DNA from: E44-bin46 sp964354655
Lineage (GTDB): Bacteria > Chloroflexota > Dehalococcoidia > Dehalococcoidales > E44-bin46
Reading direction: 5' to 3'
Length of the DNA stretch: 40,570 nucleotides
Assembly (NCBI GenBank): GCA_964354655.1
Contig: CAYHAL010000012.1
Span: 1 to 40,570, forward strand
Each line of letters opens with the position of its first letter. Positions within the stretch are counted from its first letter, which is position 1. Both the position numbers and the translations under genes were made by a program. The notes below the pieces were generated by a model that saw only the letters and a program-made list of their open reading frames with translations, was not told the origin of the DNA and did not search any database. Below are positions 31,876 to 40,478 of this stretch, in pieces.

Positions 31876-32262
31876 ATGAGCACAAAAGAGGTCCCTATAG
31901 TTACATTCCTTAAAGAGGTGATGCGGCGGCGGAAATGCTTGCCGAGTCAACTAGCCGCCCAATTAGGTGTGAGCCATGCTACCGTCAGCCGCTGGCTTAG
32001 TAGTAAAGACGTTCCCAATATCCGCTCCTGCCAGCGGTTGGCGGCATATAGTGGTGTTCCCCTGGAGAAAGTCCTTGCCCTTGCCGGGTATCTACCCAGA
32101 ATAGCTGAGAAGGCGCCGGCGGAATGGCCAGAGTTCCGTGAGTATGCTCGCCAGATGTATCCCAATGAGCTCGATGATGACCTGATTACCATGATTGAAG
32201 ACCTGATTGAGCGTCGAAGGCAGAAAAAATATGGCGGCGAAAATTCCAAAATGGGAAGCTGA
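31876..32262 (+). CDS. XRE-family repressor-like protein
   Basis: A 128-residue protein with a Cro/CI-type HTH at residues 18-65 (LPSQLAAQLGVSHATVSRWLSSKDVPNIRSCQRLAAYSGV). A Pro-rich linker and an acidic helical C-terminus (LDDDLITMIEDLIERRRQ) follow, possibly for dimerisation or as the cleavage site for the protease next door. It overlaps that ImmA-like gene by 32 nt. Such pairs (ImmR/ImmA) control mobile elements: the protease destroys the repressor. Confidence 0.85.
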   Translation: MSTKEVPIVTFLKEVMRRRKCLPSQLAAQLGVSHATVSRWLSSKDVPNIRSCQRLAAYSGVPLEKVLALAGYLPRIAEKAPAEWPEFREYARQMYPNELDDDLITMIEDLIERRRQKKYGGENSKMGS

Positions 32263-32920
32263 ACTGTGGTCTTATGTAAGTAGTGGCGATGGTGAGCGGT
32301 GTCCCCTGCGCACCCACTGCCGGACTAAGCTGGCGTGTGGTTGGTGCCCTGATGAGAATAAAGAACGCCTCAATCAATTTCTCGATCAAGACGAAGTTAC
32401 TCTCCAAAGCTGTGATTTTATAGAGACAAATATAGGCGGGCAAACCGGTAGGTTGTTTCTACTGGTGGAACTGCTTGCACAGAAGTACCTTCAAGTGGGA
32501 AGGGTTCAGTGCCCACCGGTACCAATAGCGCTTATCGGGTTTATTGTCTACGGGGGTATTACCGAAGTCCGCCACCTACCATTAAAGGCTTACCACGGTG
32601 CTATCTGGCATCCGAAGGAGGAATGGATAGTACAGCTTAAGGCTGATGACACATTGGGTATGAAGAGGTTTACCCTGTTCCACGAAGCTTTCCATATGTT
32701 AGCTCACTGTAGGACCACCCCCGTGTTTAGAAAAAGAGGGGCTATGCGAGGTTCCTTCAATGAGTTGCTGGCTGATTACTTCGCCACCTGTCTGCTGATG
32801 CCCAGGCAATGGATAAGAGAAACGTGGGCAGAAGTTAAGGATTTAGACAGGATGGTAGAAATCTTTGATGCACCAAAAGCGGCAGTGTGCGTCAGACTTA
32901 GACAGCTAGGCTTTGTTTAG
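32231..32920 (+). CDS. ImmA/IrrE-type metallopeptidase with Cys-rich N-terminus
   Basis: A 229-residue zinc peptidase: HEAFH at His151-Glu152-His155 and the third ligand Glu178 in NELLADYFATCLLMP, the ImmA/IrrE pattern. The N-terminal 45 residues carry four Cys (24, 30, 36, 39; CPLRTHC and CGWC), a likely zinc or FeS site not usual for the family, so it may sense redox or metal. Its partner is the XRE repressor overlapping it upstream. A start at 32207 would add eight residues; the ATG at 32231 is preferred but has a weak ribosome site, suggesting coupling. Confidence 0.85.
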   Translation: MAAKIPKWEAELWSYVSSGDGERCPLRTHCRTKLACGWCPDENKERLNQFLDQDEVTLQSCDFIETNIGGQTGRLFLLVELLAQKYLQVGRVQCPPVPIALIGFIVYGGITEVRHLPLKAYHGAIWHPKEEWIVQLKADDTLGMKRFTLFHEAFHMLAHCRTTPVFRKRGAMRGSFNELLADYFATCLLMPRQWIRETWAEVKDLDRMVEIFDAPKAAVCVRLRQLGFV

Positions 32921-32960
32921 TAACCCTCTCGTCCGTCGCTTGTCTCTCGGTCGAGCCCGC

Positions 32961-33170
32961 CTATTTGTAATTACTTCTGTTTACGTTAAACTCGGCTAGG
33001 AAGCGAGCAATGTCCTCTCGCCTGAATCTCCGGTCACCGCGACGGCTAATACGGTATGCCCTTATTATCCCCCGCTCGCTCCACCGCCTCACTGTATTGC
33101 TATGGATATTAAGAAGTGAGGCTACTTCTCTTACTGTCAGCATCGGCTCCATTTGGTTATTGGCTACCAT
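32961..33170 (-). CDS. MerR/BldC-like small DNA-binding protein
   Basis: From the ATG at 33170 (AAGGAG five nt upstream) the protein has 69 residues. LTVREVASLLNIHSNTVRRWSERGIIRAYRISRRGDRRFRREDIARFL is a complete winged HTH of the MerR_17/BldC group. There is no effector domain. It is convergent with the XRE/ImmA pair. Its target is unknown. Confidence 0.8.
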   Translation of the reverse strand: MVANNQMEPMLTVREVASLLNIHSNTVRRWSERGIIRAYRISRRGDRRFRREDIARFLAEFNVNRSNYK

Positions 33171-33483
33171 ATCCACTCCTTCTCCTACCAAGCCATCACT
33201 ATTTTCATTCTAAACTGGCAAGGTTAATTGCCTATAAAAAAGGTATTAAAACTTCATTAAATCTTACTTATCTATCCATTAGCTATTCTATAACCACTGT
33301 AACTCACCTTACCTCACCACACAATGACCCAAATGGGCTGACTTCACTGGTAAATAGTACTACGCGAGAAGTTCAAGACTGGCGTGAAAAGTGAAATCAA
33401 TACTTCCTGCGGGACGGTAGTAGAATAAAGCGAGGTCTAATCAAGGCTTAAGAGGTGATTAGTGGCAATATTTGTCCTGTCAG

Positions 33484-34170
33484 TTACAGAGCGGCTTGCC
33501 CAAGCTGTTCCCTCGGCAAAAGTCCCTCCCTGGCTGCGTAGGCAACAGCCTGATAGCGGTTCTTGAGGTGTAATTTCCCCATAATATTTCGCATATGAGA
33601 CTTGACCGTATTTTCAGTGATAAATAGGCTTGAGGCAATGTCCTTGTTGCTGGCTCCCTCTGCCACCAGCCGTAGAATCTCCTCCTCCCGCGGGCTCAAA
33701 GAGGTGTCAGCCTGAGCTGACCGCCCGGCTTTGCTACTGGTCACTGACTTAAACTCACCAAGAAGCTTTGCTGCCATAGTCGGTGAGATAATAGCTTCGC
33801 CTCGGGCAACATGAGTGATAGCATAAGTAAGCTCCTCAGGCTCAGCGTTCTTCAACAAATAACCGTTCGCCCCGGCTTTTATGGCAGCAAAGAGGTCATC
33901 ATCCCTGTCGGACACAGTCAGCACCAGGATGCCGGCTGAGAACCCGTTGTCACGGATAGAGCGGGTAGCTTCTATACCATTGCAGCCAGGCATTTGAATA
34001 TCCATCAGGATAATATCAGGGTTTAGCTCCTTCGCTTTCTGTATTGCCTCCTCACCACCTGAAGCCTGCCCAACCACCCTGAGCTGCTCCTCTGAGCTCA
34101 ATAGTGCCATTAGCCCACGACGGAACATTGTGTGGTCATCTACCACCAACACCTTTATCCGCTCTTCCAT
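33484..34170 (-). CDS. NarL/FixJ-family response regulator
   Basis: A 228-residue regulator. Receiver domain: DDH at residues 11-13, phospho-acceptor Asp57 in ILMDIQMPG, and the Lys of YLLKNAEPEE. The LuxR HTH at the end reads LSPREEEILRLVAEGASNKDIASSLFITENTVKSHMRNIMGKL. The ATG at 34170 lies seven nt after GAGGAGGT; the GTG at 34179 is inside the kinase gene. The gene begins one nt after the kinase stop. It is the probable binder of the operators shared by the kinase and signal peptidase promoters. The 33192-33483 stretch beside it has no gene. Confidence 0.93.
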   Translation of the reverse strand: MEERIKVLVVDDHTMFRRGLMALLSSEEQLRVVGQASGGEEAIQKAKELNPDIILMDIQMPGCNGIEATRSIRDNGFSAGILVLTVSDRDDDLFAAIKAGANGYLLKNAEPEELTYAITHVARGEAIISPTMAAKLLGEFKSVTSSKAGRSAQADTSLSPREEEILRLVAEGASNKDIASSLFITENTVKSHMRNIMGKLHLKNRYQAVAYAAREGLLPREQLGQAAL

Positions 34171-34171
34171 C

Positions 34172-35404
34172 TCAAACACCTCCTCTACTCAGTGGAACCC
34201 TGAAGGATATCTTGGTGCCTTGCTCACGGCTACTGCTAATGCTCATATCGCCGCCGAGAGACTCTACTCTTTCTTTCATAACCTTCAGTCCAAGATGCTC
34301 ACCGCTTTCTTCCTTACCCAGGTAGGCGGTGGGGTCAAAGCCCCGCCCATTATCCCTGATGCTTACCTCAGCCCAGGTCCTGTCAGCTTCAAATCTAACC
34401 TCTACCTTGCTGGCGTTGGCGTGTTTCCTAACATTGGTTAGTGCCTCTTGAACCAGGCGCAGAATGTGTAGCTCAGCCAGGTTTGACAGTTTTGTCTGAC
34501 CATCAGCTACAAATATCTCAGTCTTCAGGCCACTCCTCTGGCTGAATTGCTGGACGTAATCAGCCAGGGTGGCTATGAAACCCAGGCTATCCAGAGTTTT
34601 GACCCGTAATAGCCCCAGGGACTCCCTGAGGTCGGCATACATATCATCAACTATAAGCCTCATGTCGCCAAGCTCGGCTACTGCCTGCCTGCTGTTCTCA
34701 GACAGTAACCAGTCCTTCACCAGCCCTGTTTTCAGCTTAATATAACCCAAGCCCTGGGCTAGATTATCGTGCATCTCCCGGGCCAGCCTGCTTCTCTCAT
34801 CAATGGTCGCCTTCTCTTCTATTTGGCGATGGGTGTTGGCATTGATGATAAAGGGAAGGAGAGCGGCTAGAAAACAAAGGATAATGTAGATTATCAACGC
34901 GCCCAGATATCCACCGGGCAAAGTTGTAACCGGGGTAATTGGCAGATTCATGGTGCCGGGAAGTAATTGAGCGGCTGCCGCCGACCCGGAAACCACGCCA
35001 GCCGCGGAAAGGGCACCCCTCCGGTGCAGGAAAAGACCTGTGGTCAAAATGGGGTTAAGCGAGTAAAGAAGAAAGCCGCTGCTTAGCCCCCCGGTGAAGA
35101 AGACCAGACAGGCACAAATGGTGATATCGGCGCCGAGGACAAGGTAGGTCAGCAGGTCCCGCTGATACCAGCGGAAGGGAATGAGAATCTTGGCAACAGT
35201 GTAAGCACCGACCAACCCCAGGAGCAGGGAGGTTTGGGGTGGCACCGTGGGCAACGACCTCAGGATTACTATCTGGACTATGGCTATGACGAAAGAGAAA
35301 CCGCGAAATCCAGACAAAAACAGTCTGGTCTTCCCCGCGCTGGATAGCTTCCAGCCAGGTAACCTCCACCCCCGTTTGCCTATCTGCTTAGCATAAACCC
35401 GCAT
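34172..35404 (-). CDS. Membrane sensor histidine kinase (NarX/DesK type)
   Basis: A 410-residue kinase with about six membrane helices in residues 30-190 and almost no outside loop, so it probably senses membrane state or a hydrophobic signal. HisKA_3 helix: RSRLAREMHDNLAQGLGYIKLK with phospho-His212. The HATPase domain has N-box EALTNVRKHANASK, G1-box IRDNGRGFD and G2-box EHLGLKVMKERVESLGG. It is upstream of the response regulator in one operon. The promoter lies about 220 bp upstream, giving a long leader. Confidence 0.93.
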   Translation of the reverse strand: MRVYAKQIGKRGWRLPGWKLSSAGKTRLFLSGFRGFSFVIAIVQIVILRSLPTVPPQTSLLLGLVGAYTVAKILIPFRWYQRDLLTYLVLGADITICACLVFFTGGLSSGFLLYSLNPILTTGLFLHRRGALSAAGVVSGSAAAAQLLPGTMNLPITPVTTLPGGYLGALIIYIILCFLAALLPFIINANTHRQIEEKATIDERSRLAREMHDNLAQGLGYIKLKTGLVKDWLLSENSRQAVAELGDMRLIVDDMYADLRESLGLLRVKTLDSLGFIATLADYVQQFSQRSGLKTEIFVADGQTKLSNLAELHILRLVQEALTNVRKHANASKVEVRFEADRTWAEVSIRDNGRGFDPTAYLGKEESGEHLGLKVMKERVESLGGDMSISSSREQGTKISFRVPLSRGGV

Positions 35405-35593
35405 TAGACCTCGGTATTATTGCCACACCCATTATTAGCTAAAAATTGGCCGCACTCTATCCTGCCAAAGGGTGATTTTCAACTGGAAAAAGTATTAATC
35501 TTGCCGTTTCATAAGGATTGGTACAGCCGCCTCCTCAACCTTCGGTTATGCGCCTTCTGGTGCGGAGTTTCTTCACGCGCCGCCATATTGCCC

Positions 35594-35651
35594 ATACGCA
35601 CCTGAATTGTGCAGGTGCGCACAGTATAATTCGCCGTTTGGCAAATGTCAA
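35594..35651 (-). promoter_or_regulatory. Promoter/operator of the kinase-regulator operon (copy A)
   Basis: On the minus strand, TTGACA (35651-35646), 17-bp spacer, TATACT (35628-35623). The spacer holds the dyad GCC-N4-GGC (35633-35642). Downstream of the -10 lies a perfect inverted repeat, CGCACCTG and CAGGTGCG with a 7-nt centre. The whole block recurs in the other direction at 36602-36660. Confidence 0.82.
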
Positions 35652-35706
35652 CCAGACATAACCTATCTTTACCCCACTTTTCTTACCCATCTGGTTAGGG
35701 ATTAAT

Positions 35707-35769
35707 CACAAAGGGTGAGGGAGACCCTTGTGGTCACTCGGAAGAGCTATGCTCAAGATAGCTCTTTTT
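35707..35769 (+). terminator. Hairpin followed by a terminator, possible attenuator or small RNA
   Basis: CACAAAGGGT (35707-35716) pairs with ACCCTTGTG (35724-35732, one bulge). AAGAGCTAT (35742-35750) pairs with ATAGCTCTT (35758-35766), then a T run. It is placed ahead of the secreted-protein gene at 35921. It is an attenuated leader or the end of a short RNA; no riboswitch class was recognised. The rest of 35405-35920 shows only the kinase promoter. Confidence 0.65.
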
Positions 35770-35920
35770 CTAAGCCTAAATCGCCCCGTTGCAGGATGTT
35801 CAGCCCAGCCAATCTGCTATAGCCTTATCTTAGAACCAATTTGATAGTGGAGACGGTCGGTTATCTGCTATCGCTCTTTAACAAGGTTAAAATAAAAATC
35901 TAAAAGAAAGGAGGTGAACA

Positions 35921-36478
35921 GTGAGAAAGATAATCCTTCCCATCGTGATATGTCTGGCGGTGGTTGCCAGCGTGAGTGCCGGCACTTATAAAGCCTACGT
36001 CACCATGAAAATTGACCCCGTTGTCGGCAATACCAATGTGGCTGAACTGGCTTTTGCTCCGGGCGGTGGTACTGTGTCTCCTGACTTCGTTCAGACGGAC
36101 CCCGGGAATCCCATGCAGGTCATAATGGAGTTCGGCAATGTTCAGCCTAACTCCCAGTACTTGTACGAGGAGACGCTAAAGATCACCAACAACAAGCCGT
36201 ACGCTGTCCAGTTGAAGGTTTCGGCGGTCACATGGCCAATGACCGCAGCTCAGGGTAATTTGGAGATCTGGCACGGCGGCTGCGCCAATAACCTCTATGC
36301 GTGGATGTATTCCAGCCAGTTCGGTGGTGTGCAACCCGGCACAATCAACTTAACGGCCGCGGGTACTCCTGGCGATCATGATTACATCAGCTTTTTCCTG
36401 CAGACCAACTACGGCTGTCCTGCCGGCACCTACAACGGAACAGTGACCTTCTATGCCTGGGTGTGGCAAGCCCCGTAA
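35921..36478 (+). CDS. Secreted SipW-type (TasA/camelysin-like) structural protein
   Basis: A 185-residue protein. The N-terminus MRKIILPIVICLAVVASVSAGTYKAYV resembles SipW-cognate signal peptides, in which the h-region ends in a GTYAYF-like motif. The mature part is beta-rich, with Thr/Val strands and two Cys, like the TasA/camelysin jelly-roll family. The GTG start is set by a strong AAAGGAGGTGA. A Ser/His signal peptidase follows in the same direction, matching the TasA-SipW pairing. It may polymerise into surface fibres; that is inference. Confidence 0.72.
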   Translation: MRKIILPIVICLAVVASVSAGTYKAYVTMKIDPVVGNTNVAELAFAPGGGTVSPDFVQTDPGNPMQVIMEFGNVQPNSQYLYEETLKITNNKPYAVQLKVSAVTWPMTAAQGNLEIWHGGCANNLYAWMYSSQFGGVQPGTINLTAAGTPGDHDYISFFLQTNYGCPAGTYNGTVTFYAWVWQAP

Positions 36479-36506
36479 TGAGCCTAAGGCTAAGTGAAGG
36501 TCAGAT

Positions 36507-36539
36507 AAGGGATGGCGTAGGTTTACCACGCCATCCCTT
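36507..36539 (+). terminator. Strong hairpin after the secreted-protein gene
   Basis: AAGGGATGGCGT (36507-36518) and ACGCCATCCCTT (36528-36539) pair over 12 bp, with extra pairing in the loop (GGT/ACC). There is no clear T run, so it is a weak terminator or 3' stabiliser that could leave this message more abundant than the rest of the module. Confidence 0.6.
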
Positions 36540-36601
36540 CTTGGTTTGGCTAGTATTAGCCCAACAGTAGGAAAAGTAAGCTGAGGATAAGATAGGTGCG
36601 G

Positions 36602-36660
36602 TTGACTTCGCCAAATGGCAAAGTTATACTGTGCCTGCCTGCACAATTTAGGTGCGTAGA
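36602..36660 (+). promoter_or_regulatory. Promoter/operator of the signal peptidase operon (copy B)
   Basis: TTGACT (36602-36607), 17-bp spacer, TATACT (36625-36630). The spacer holds GCC-AAAT-GGC (36610-36619). The downstream block GTGCCTGCCTGCACAATTT and AGGTGCGTA matches copy A on the opposite strand at about 80 percent over nearly 60 bp. Confidence 0.82.
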
Positions 36661-36680
36661 CGCAATATAGGGTGGTGTCT

Positions 36681-37826
36681 ATGAAGCGCGCAGCCAAAGT
36701 AATCGGCAATATCGCTTTTTATGGGCTTGTAGCCAGCATCATCTTCTCTGTTGTCTCGCAGCAGTTTATCGGGCAAGCCTGGGGGTGGACCATGGTTTCG
36801 GGGGAGTCTATGAAGCCTGCCCTGGAGCATGGCGATTTTACCTTCATTGTCCCTTACTTTGCCGGTAAGTCAGGCTCACCCCAGGCAGGCGATATCATTG
36901 CCTTTGAGGACAGCATGGGACACAAGGTAGTCCACCGCATTGTTGACACCACTGAGCAGGGGTATGTCACCAAGGGTGACGCCAACCCCGATGCCGACCA
37001 GGAAGGCGGTCAGCCACCGGTTACATTAGCCAGGATACATGGCACGGTTCTTACCCTTGGCAGTCAGGTGATAAAGGTCCCGGTGCTTGGCTCTCTGGCG
37101 CTCAGAGTAGTAACATCTGAGATTCGCCTGCCTATCATCATCGGCATTCTGGGTCTGGTTGCTGTATTGCTTGTATTCTACTTTCGTGGAGGACAGAGGA
37201 AGCGCCCCAGGCTCAGGCTGAAGCTAAGACCAGAAGGCGGGCTCAAGGGCTTCTACTCACGGCATAAAATATTGCTCAAATACAGCGGTATAACCGTCAT
37301 TGGTGCCCTCATCCTGATGTCGGCTATGGTCAGGATGTCATCAACCATGGACTTTTGCTACGGCGTTTCCCAGGCGAGGGAGAGCCAACCGCTGGTAACA
37401 TCAGGCGGGATAAGCTTTGGCATCATTCCTGCTGGTAGTGAGCAGAGCCGTGATCTGCCGCTGACCAGTAACTTTCCCATCACCATGGTGACAATATTTG
37501 TTGGCGGGGACGATGCCCTTACCTTCCCTCAGAACCCGGTGGTTATCCCGCCCAGGCAGGACATGGAGGTTGAAGCCTTGGTTGCTGGCAGGGAGGATAA
37601 TATTGGAACTCATACTGTACCGGTTACCATGCTGGTCTTGCCCCCGGTGCTACCGGGTAAAGCATTATATCGGCTGGCACAGTATCACCAGCTACTGGCG
37701 ATGTTTGCCACCTCGGTGGTGCTGATGCTGGCCCTCACCGTCCCCGCCGGTTTTGCCGAGCACCGGCTGGGGAAGGAAACCAGAGCCCGGATGATAAGGA
37801 GGCTCAGGCAAAGGAGACAGGAATAA
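36681..37826 (+). CDS. SipW/archaeal-type signal peptidase I with C-terminal extension
   Basis: A 381-residue protein from the ATG at 36681 (GGGTGG upstream; GTGs at 36672/36675 lie inside that site). An N-terminal membrane helix precedes SGESMKPAL with nucleophile Ser43. The general base is His85 in KVVHRIVDT, not Lys, as in SipW, archaeal and ER peptidases; GDANPDAD completes the site. After residue 185 come two or three further membrane helices and an outside beta domain with a single membrane span near the end. That extension is unusual and may hold substrate. It should process the secreted protein upstream. Confidence 0.88.
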   Translation: MKRAAKVIGNIAFYGLVASIIFSVVSQQFIGQAWGWTMVSGESMKPALEHGDFTFIVPYFAGKSGSPQAGDIIAFEDSMGHKVVHRIVDTTEQGYVTKGDANPDADQEGGQPPVTLARIHGTVLTLGSQVIKVPVLGSLALRVVTSEIRLPIIIGILGLVAVLLVFYFRGGQRKRPRLRLKLRPEGGLKGFYSRHKILLKYSGITVIGALILMSAMVRMSSTMDFCYGVSQARESQPLVTSGGISFGIIPAGSEQSRDLPLTSNFPITMVTIFVGGDDALTFPQNPVVIPPRQDMEVEALVAGREDNIGTHTVPVTMLVLPPVLPGKALYRLAQYHQLLAMFATSVVLMLALTVPAGFAEHRLGKETRARMIRRLRQRRQE

Positions 37827-37850
37827 TCAGGGTTTGCTATTGGTGAGACC

Positions 37851-38339
37851 ATGAAGAAGCTACTAATCATACTGCTGTTAGCCTTGCTGGTGAGTGTTCT
37901 ATTCACCTCCGCCTATCAGGCGCAGGTATCGGCACCGGTCAGCGTTGAGGTGACTGAATCGCCCGAGACTGCCCTTTTGGGCTATGCCATTGCCCCCACC
38001 CCCACCCTGGAAGTATGTGAGCCATCAACCTGCCGCGCCTTCACCCTGTACAACAATTTTTCAGCTACAGCAGTGATTGATATTAGCGCCGACAGCGAGC
38101 CCGCCGGTCTTAGCCTAACTCTGCCTTCTCTGCCGATAACCATCCCCGCCCATGACAGAGCCAGTGTTCGGGTAACCTGCCACGCAGGGCAACCGGGTAC
38201 CTACACAGTAACCTACCAAATCTCGGCCGATATTGACTCCAGTGCTTACGTTGAGCTTGAATTTGATACTTCAGTGATAGTGGTTAGTCCCCCAGAGGAA
38301 ACAGAAGATTCGGGCGAGCATGAGAATGGGGAGGGGTGA
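37851..38339 (+). CDS. Secreted Ig-like beta-sandwich protein
   Basis: A 162-residue protein with an N-terminal signal (MKKLLIILLLALLVSVLFTSAYQAQ) and a single beta-sandwich domain (CRAFTLYNNFSATAVIDISAD, LSLTLPSLPITIPAHDRASVRVTC). Four Cys allow disulfides. The acidic tail EETEDSGEHENGEG is disordered. It resembles the bacterial NEW3/CARDB-like outside domains, but no family is certain. It sits inside the signal-peptidase module, so it may be a cargo or scaffold. Confidence 0.7.
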   Translation: MKKLLIILLLALLVSVLFTSAYQAQVSAPVSVEVTESPETALLGYAIAPTPTLEVCEPSTCRAFTLYNNFSATAVIDISADSEPAGLSLTLPSLPITIPAHDRASVRVTCHAGQPGTYTVTYQISADIDSSAYVELEFDTSVIVVSPPEETEDSGEHENGEG

Positions 38340-38426
38340 GCCAGCTTTTCACGGCATTTTTGGGGGGCAGGCAATAAAAAATAATAACGAGAGCAAGTTT
38401 GAAATCTAGTTAATCGGGATTGACTT

Positions 38427-40409
38427 ATGGCATTCTGGAGAACTACGAAATGTCCCAATTGCGGGCGGAGGACTAAGAAAGGTGACCACTGCCAGTGGTG
38501 TCGCTACCCATTGATGCTGGGTGGACCGATGAAGAAGCAGAAGGCAGAGAGGGCACGGCAGGAAGCTAAAGCAAGAAGGGAGGCAGAGAGGGCGGCTAAG
38601 GAGAAAGCCAAGCAGGAGGCCAGAGCAGGAAAGGAAGCTGAGAAGACGGCTAGGGAGAAAGCCAGGCAGGAAGCCAAAGAAGCTAAGGCTATAGCCAAGC
38701 AGGAGGCTAAAGAAGCTAAACAGAGGGCTAAGCAGAAAGCCGAAGCCAGAAAAAAGGCAGAGCGGGCGGCTTGGCTGAAGGCAAGGTGGGAAGCCAAACC
38801 AAGACGCGAAGCCGAGAGGGAGGTTAGGGAGAGAGCCCGCTGGCAGCGACCAACGGTTCTCATTATTACTTTAGTTTTACTTGCGGCTTCAATATTTGGT
38901 GTCTACAGGGCATTTACCCTGCCTACTGAGATAGAGGAAAATACTACGCTACTTAGTTACCAGCATGAGGGGAATTTTGACTACCTTGTCTACCTGAAGC
39001 CTTCCTACCTCTTTGGCACTATCCCACCTAGAACTACGGGAACTCCACTGCCAAACCCAAGATACCCCGCCGAAATGATTGACACATTTGACCTAATCTT
39101 TACCTACCGCTTTGTGGCTGATAAACCAGTGGCGAAAACAACTCACCAGGTAGAGGTTACGGCAAAGGTGGAAAGCGCTGAGGGAAGCCAAGAATTTAGC
39201 TTGGTGCCTAAAACCACCAAAACCGGGGACTTCACCGTTGACTTCTCACTAGATGATATTGATTTCACTTCAACCGGCGTTATAACTGTCAACGCCTATG
39301 TTTATACCGCAGCCGAAACAGATTCGGGGCGCCTATTTGACGTCTTTACCCACAGTTTGGATATACACCCAGACGGTCGGCTCATTGAAGTGGATAGGGA
39401 TTTGTCTAATAGCCAAACCGGCTTCGGCCAGGGTATAAGCTATGAGCATCGGGGGGAATATGATTACGAGGTTAATCTTAAGTCAGACTCCACCTTTGGT
39501 GCCATAACCCTGACGCCACCTCCGGTTACGGCTGCAGCTGGGGCACCGCCCACAATTCTGAAGCCCGGAGACACCATTCTGACTAACCTTGTTGATAGGA
39601 TGGACATGACATTTGCCTACTATCTGGAGTCCAGCCGCCCAGTGAGCCCGATAACCGAACAGGTAAAAATAGTGGCTATACTAGAGAATCCCGGCTACTG
39701 GTCCAAGGACTTTGTGCCCGTGCCTCTCACCCTTAAACAGGGAGATTTCAGCGTTAGTTTTCCTCTGGACATAAGCCAGTTCACCGACTCAATTAAGGCT
39801 ATCGAACAGGAAACCGGCGTTTCTGGGGTATGTAACCTAACCATCAGGGCTGATGTCAGTACTGCGGCTCAAACCGATTTTGGACCAATAGACGAAGACT
39901 TCCAGCAGACATTAACCAGCACGCTGGGGGGTGGCTCACTGAAGTGGGAGGAAGAACTGGTAAAGTCTACACCCGGCTCCATTGAAAGGAGCCAGATGGT
40001 TACCAATCCCAATAAGTACTTAGGGCTACCGATTACTGGGGCAAGAGCTCTATCAGCTACAACCGCGGGCGTTATGTTGGGTTTATTCCTCTATTTCCTG
40101 AGGCTTTACATGAGATTCAAGCCTGCGCCACTCTTAGGGATTGAGAAAGAGGTGCAGCTAGCCAGGAAGAAATACAAGGAATTAATCGTTGATGTAGAAG
40201 AGCTACCAGATATTAGAGGTGAGGAGACCGTAATATCACTGAGTTCACTGGATGACCTCATTAGGACTGCTGAAGAGCTTCTCAAACCGGTGCTTCACAA
40301 GGGTGAGAAGGAGAGGCATACATATTGTGCCATTGATGGCTTGGTAAGGTATCAATATGTGAGCCAGCTTGAGCCTTCTGGTAAAGACAAACCGACTTCA
40401 GATGGTTAA
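38427..40409 (+). CDS. Zinc-ribbon / coiled-coil / DUF5305-like membrane protein
   Basis: A 660-residue protein. Order: zinc ribbon (CPNC at Cys9/12, CQWC at Cys22/25); about 100 residues of Ala/Lys/Glu/Arg coiled coil made of degenerate AKQEAKEAK and AERAARE units; one membrane helix (residues 142-162); two related outside domains of DUF5305 type, the first with YQHEGNFDYLVYLKPSYLFG and the second with YEHRGEYDYEVNLKSDSTFG; a second membrane helix near 555-575; and a helical cytoplasmic tail. DUF5305 proteins accompany SipW-type peptidases in archaea and some bacteria, which fits here. It is probably the membrane organiser of the module. Confidence 0.72.
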   Translation: MAFWRTTKCPNCGRRTKKGDHCQWCRYPLMLGGPMKKQKAERARQEAKARREAERAAKEKAKQEARAGKEAEKTAREKARQEAKEAKAIAKQEAKEAKQRAKQKAEARKKAERAAWLKARWEAKPRREAEREVRERARWQRPTVLIITLVLLAASIFGVYRAFTLPTEIEENTTLLSYQHEGNFDYLVYLKPSYLFGTIPPRTTGTPLPNPRYPAEMIDTFDLIFTYRFVADKPVAKTTHQVEVTAKVESAEGSQEFSLVPKTTKTGDFTVDFSLDDIDFTSTGVITVNAYVYTAAETDSGRLFDVFTHSLDIHPDGRLIEVDRDLSNSQTGFGQGISYEHRGEYDYEVNLKSDSTFGAITLTPPPVTAAAGAPPTILKPGDTILTNLVDRMDMTFAYYLESSRPVSPITEQVKIVAILENPGYWSKDFVPVPLTLKQGDFSVSFPLDISQFTDSIKAIEQETGVSGVCNLTIRADVSTAAQTDFGPIDEDFQQTLTSTLGGGSLKWEEELVKSTPGSIERSQMVTNPNKYLGLPITGARALSATTAGVMLGLFLYFLRLYMRFKPAPLLGIEKEVQLARKKYKELIVDVEELPDIRGEETVISLSSLDDLIRTAEELLKPVLHKGEKERHTYCAIDGLVRYQYVSQLEPSGKDKPTSDG

Positions 40410-40478
40410 TTTTCACCACGCCACCGGAATTTCCCGTCTACCTCACTATACCTTTCGCTATTCCATGCAAAGCCGTTG

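Noticed and set aside
36350..36830. Minus-strand frames over the cargo gene end and signal peptidase start.
   Set aside because: They cross the duplicated promoter and have no coding features.
38504..38863. Antisense frame rich in Leu/Ala/Ser across the coiled-coil region.
   Set aside because: It arises from the repetitive Ala/Lys/Glu codons of the real gene on the plus strand.
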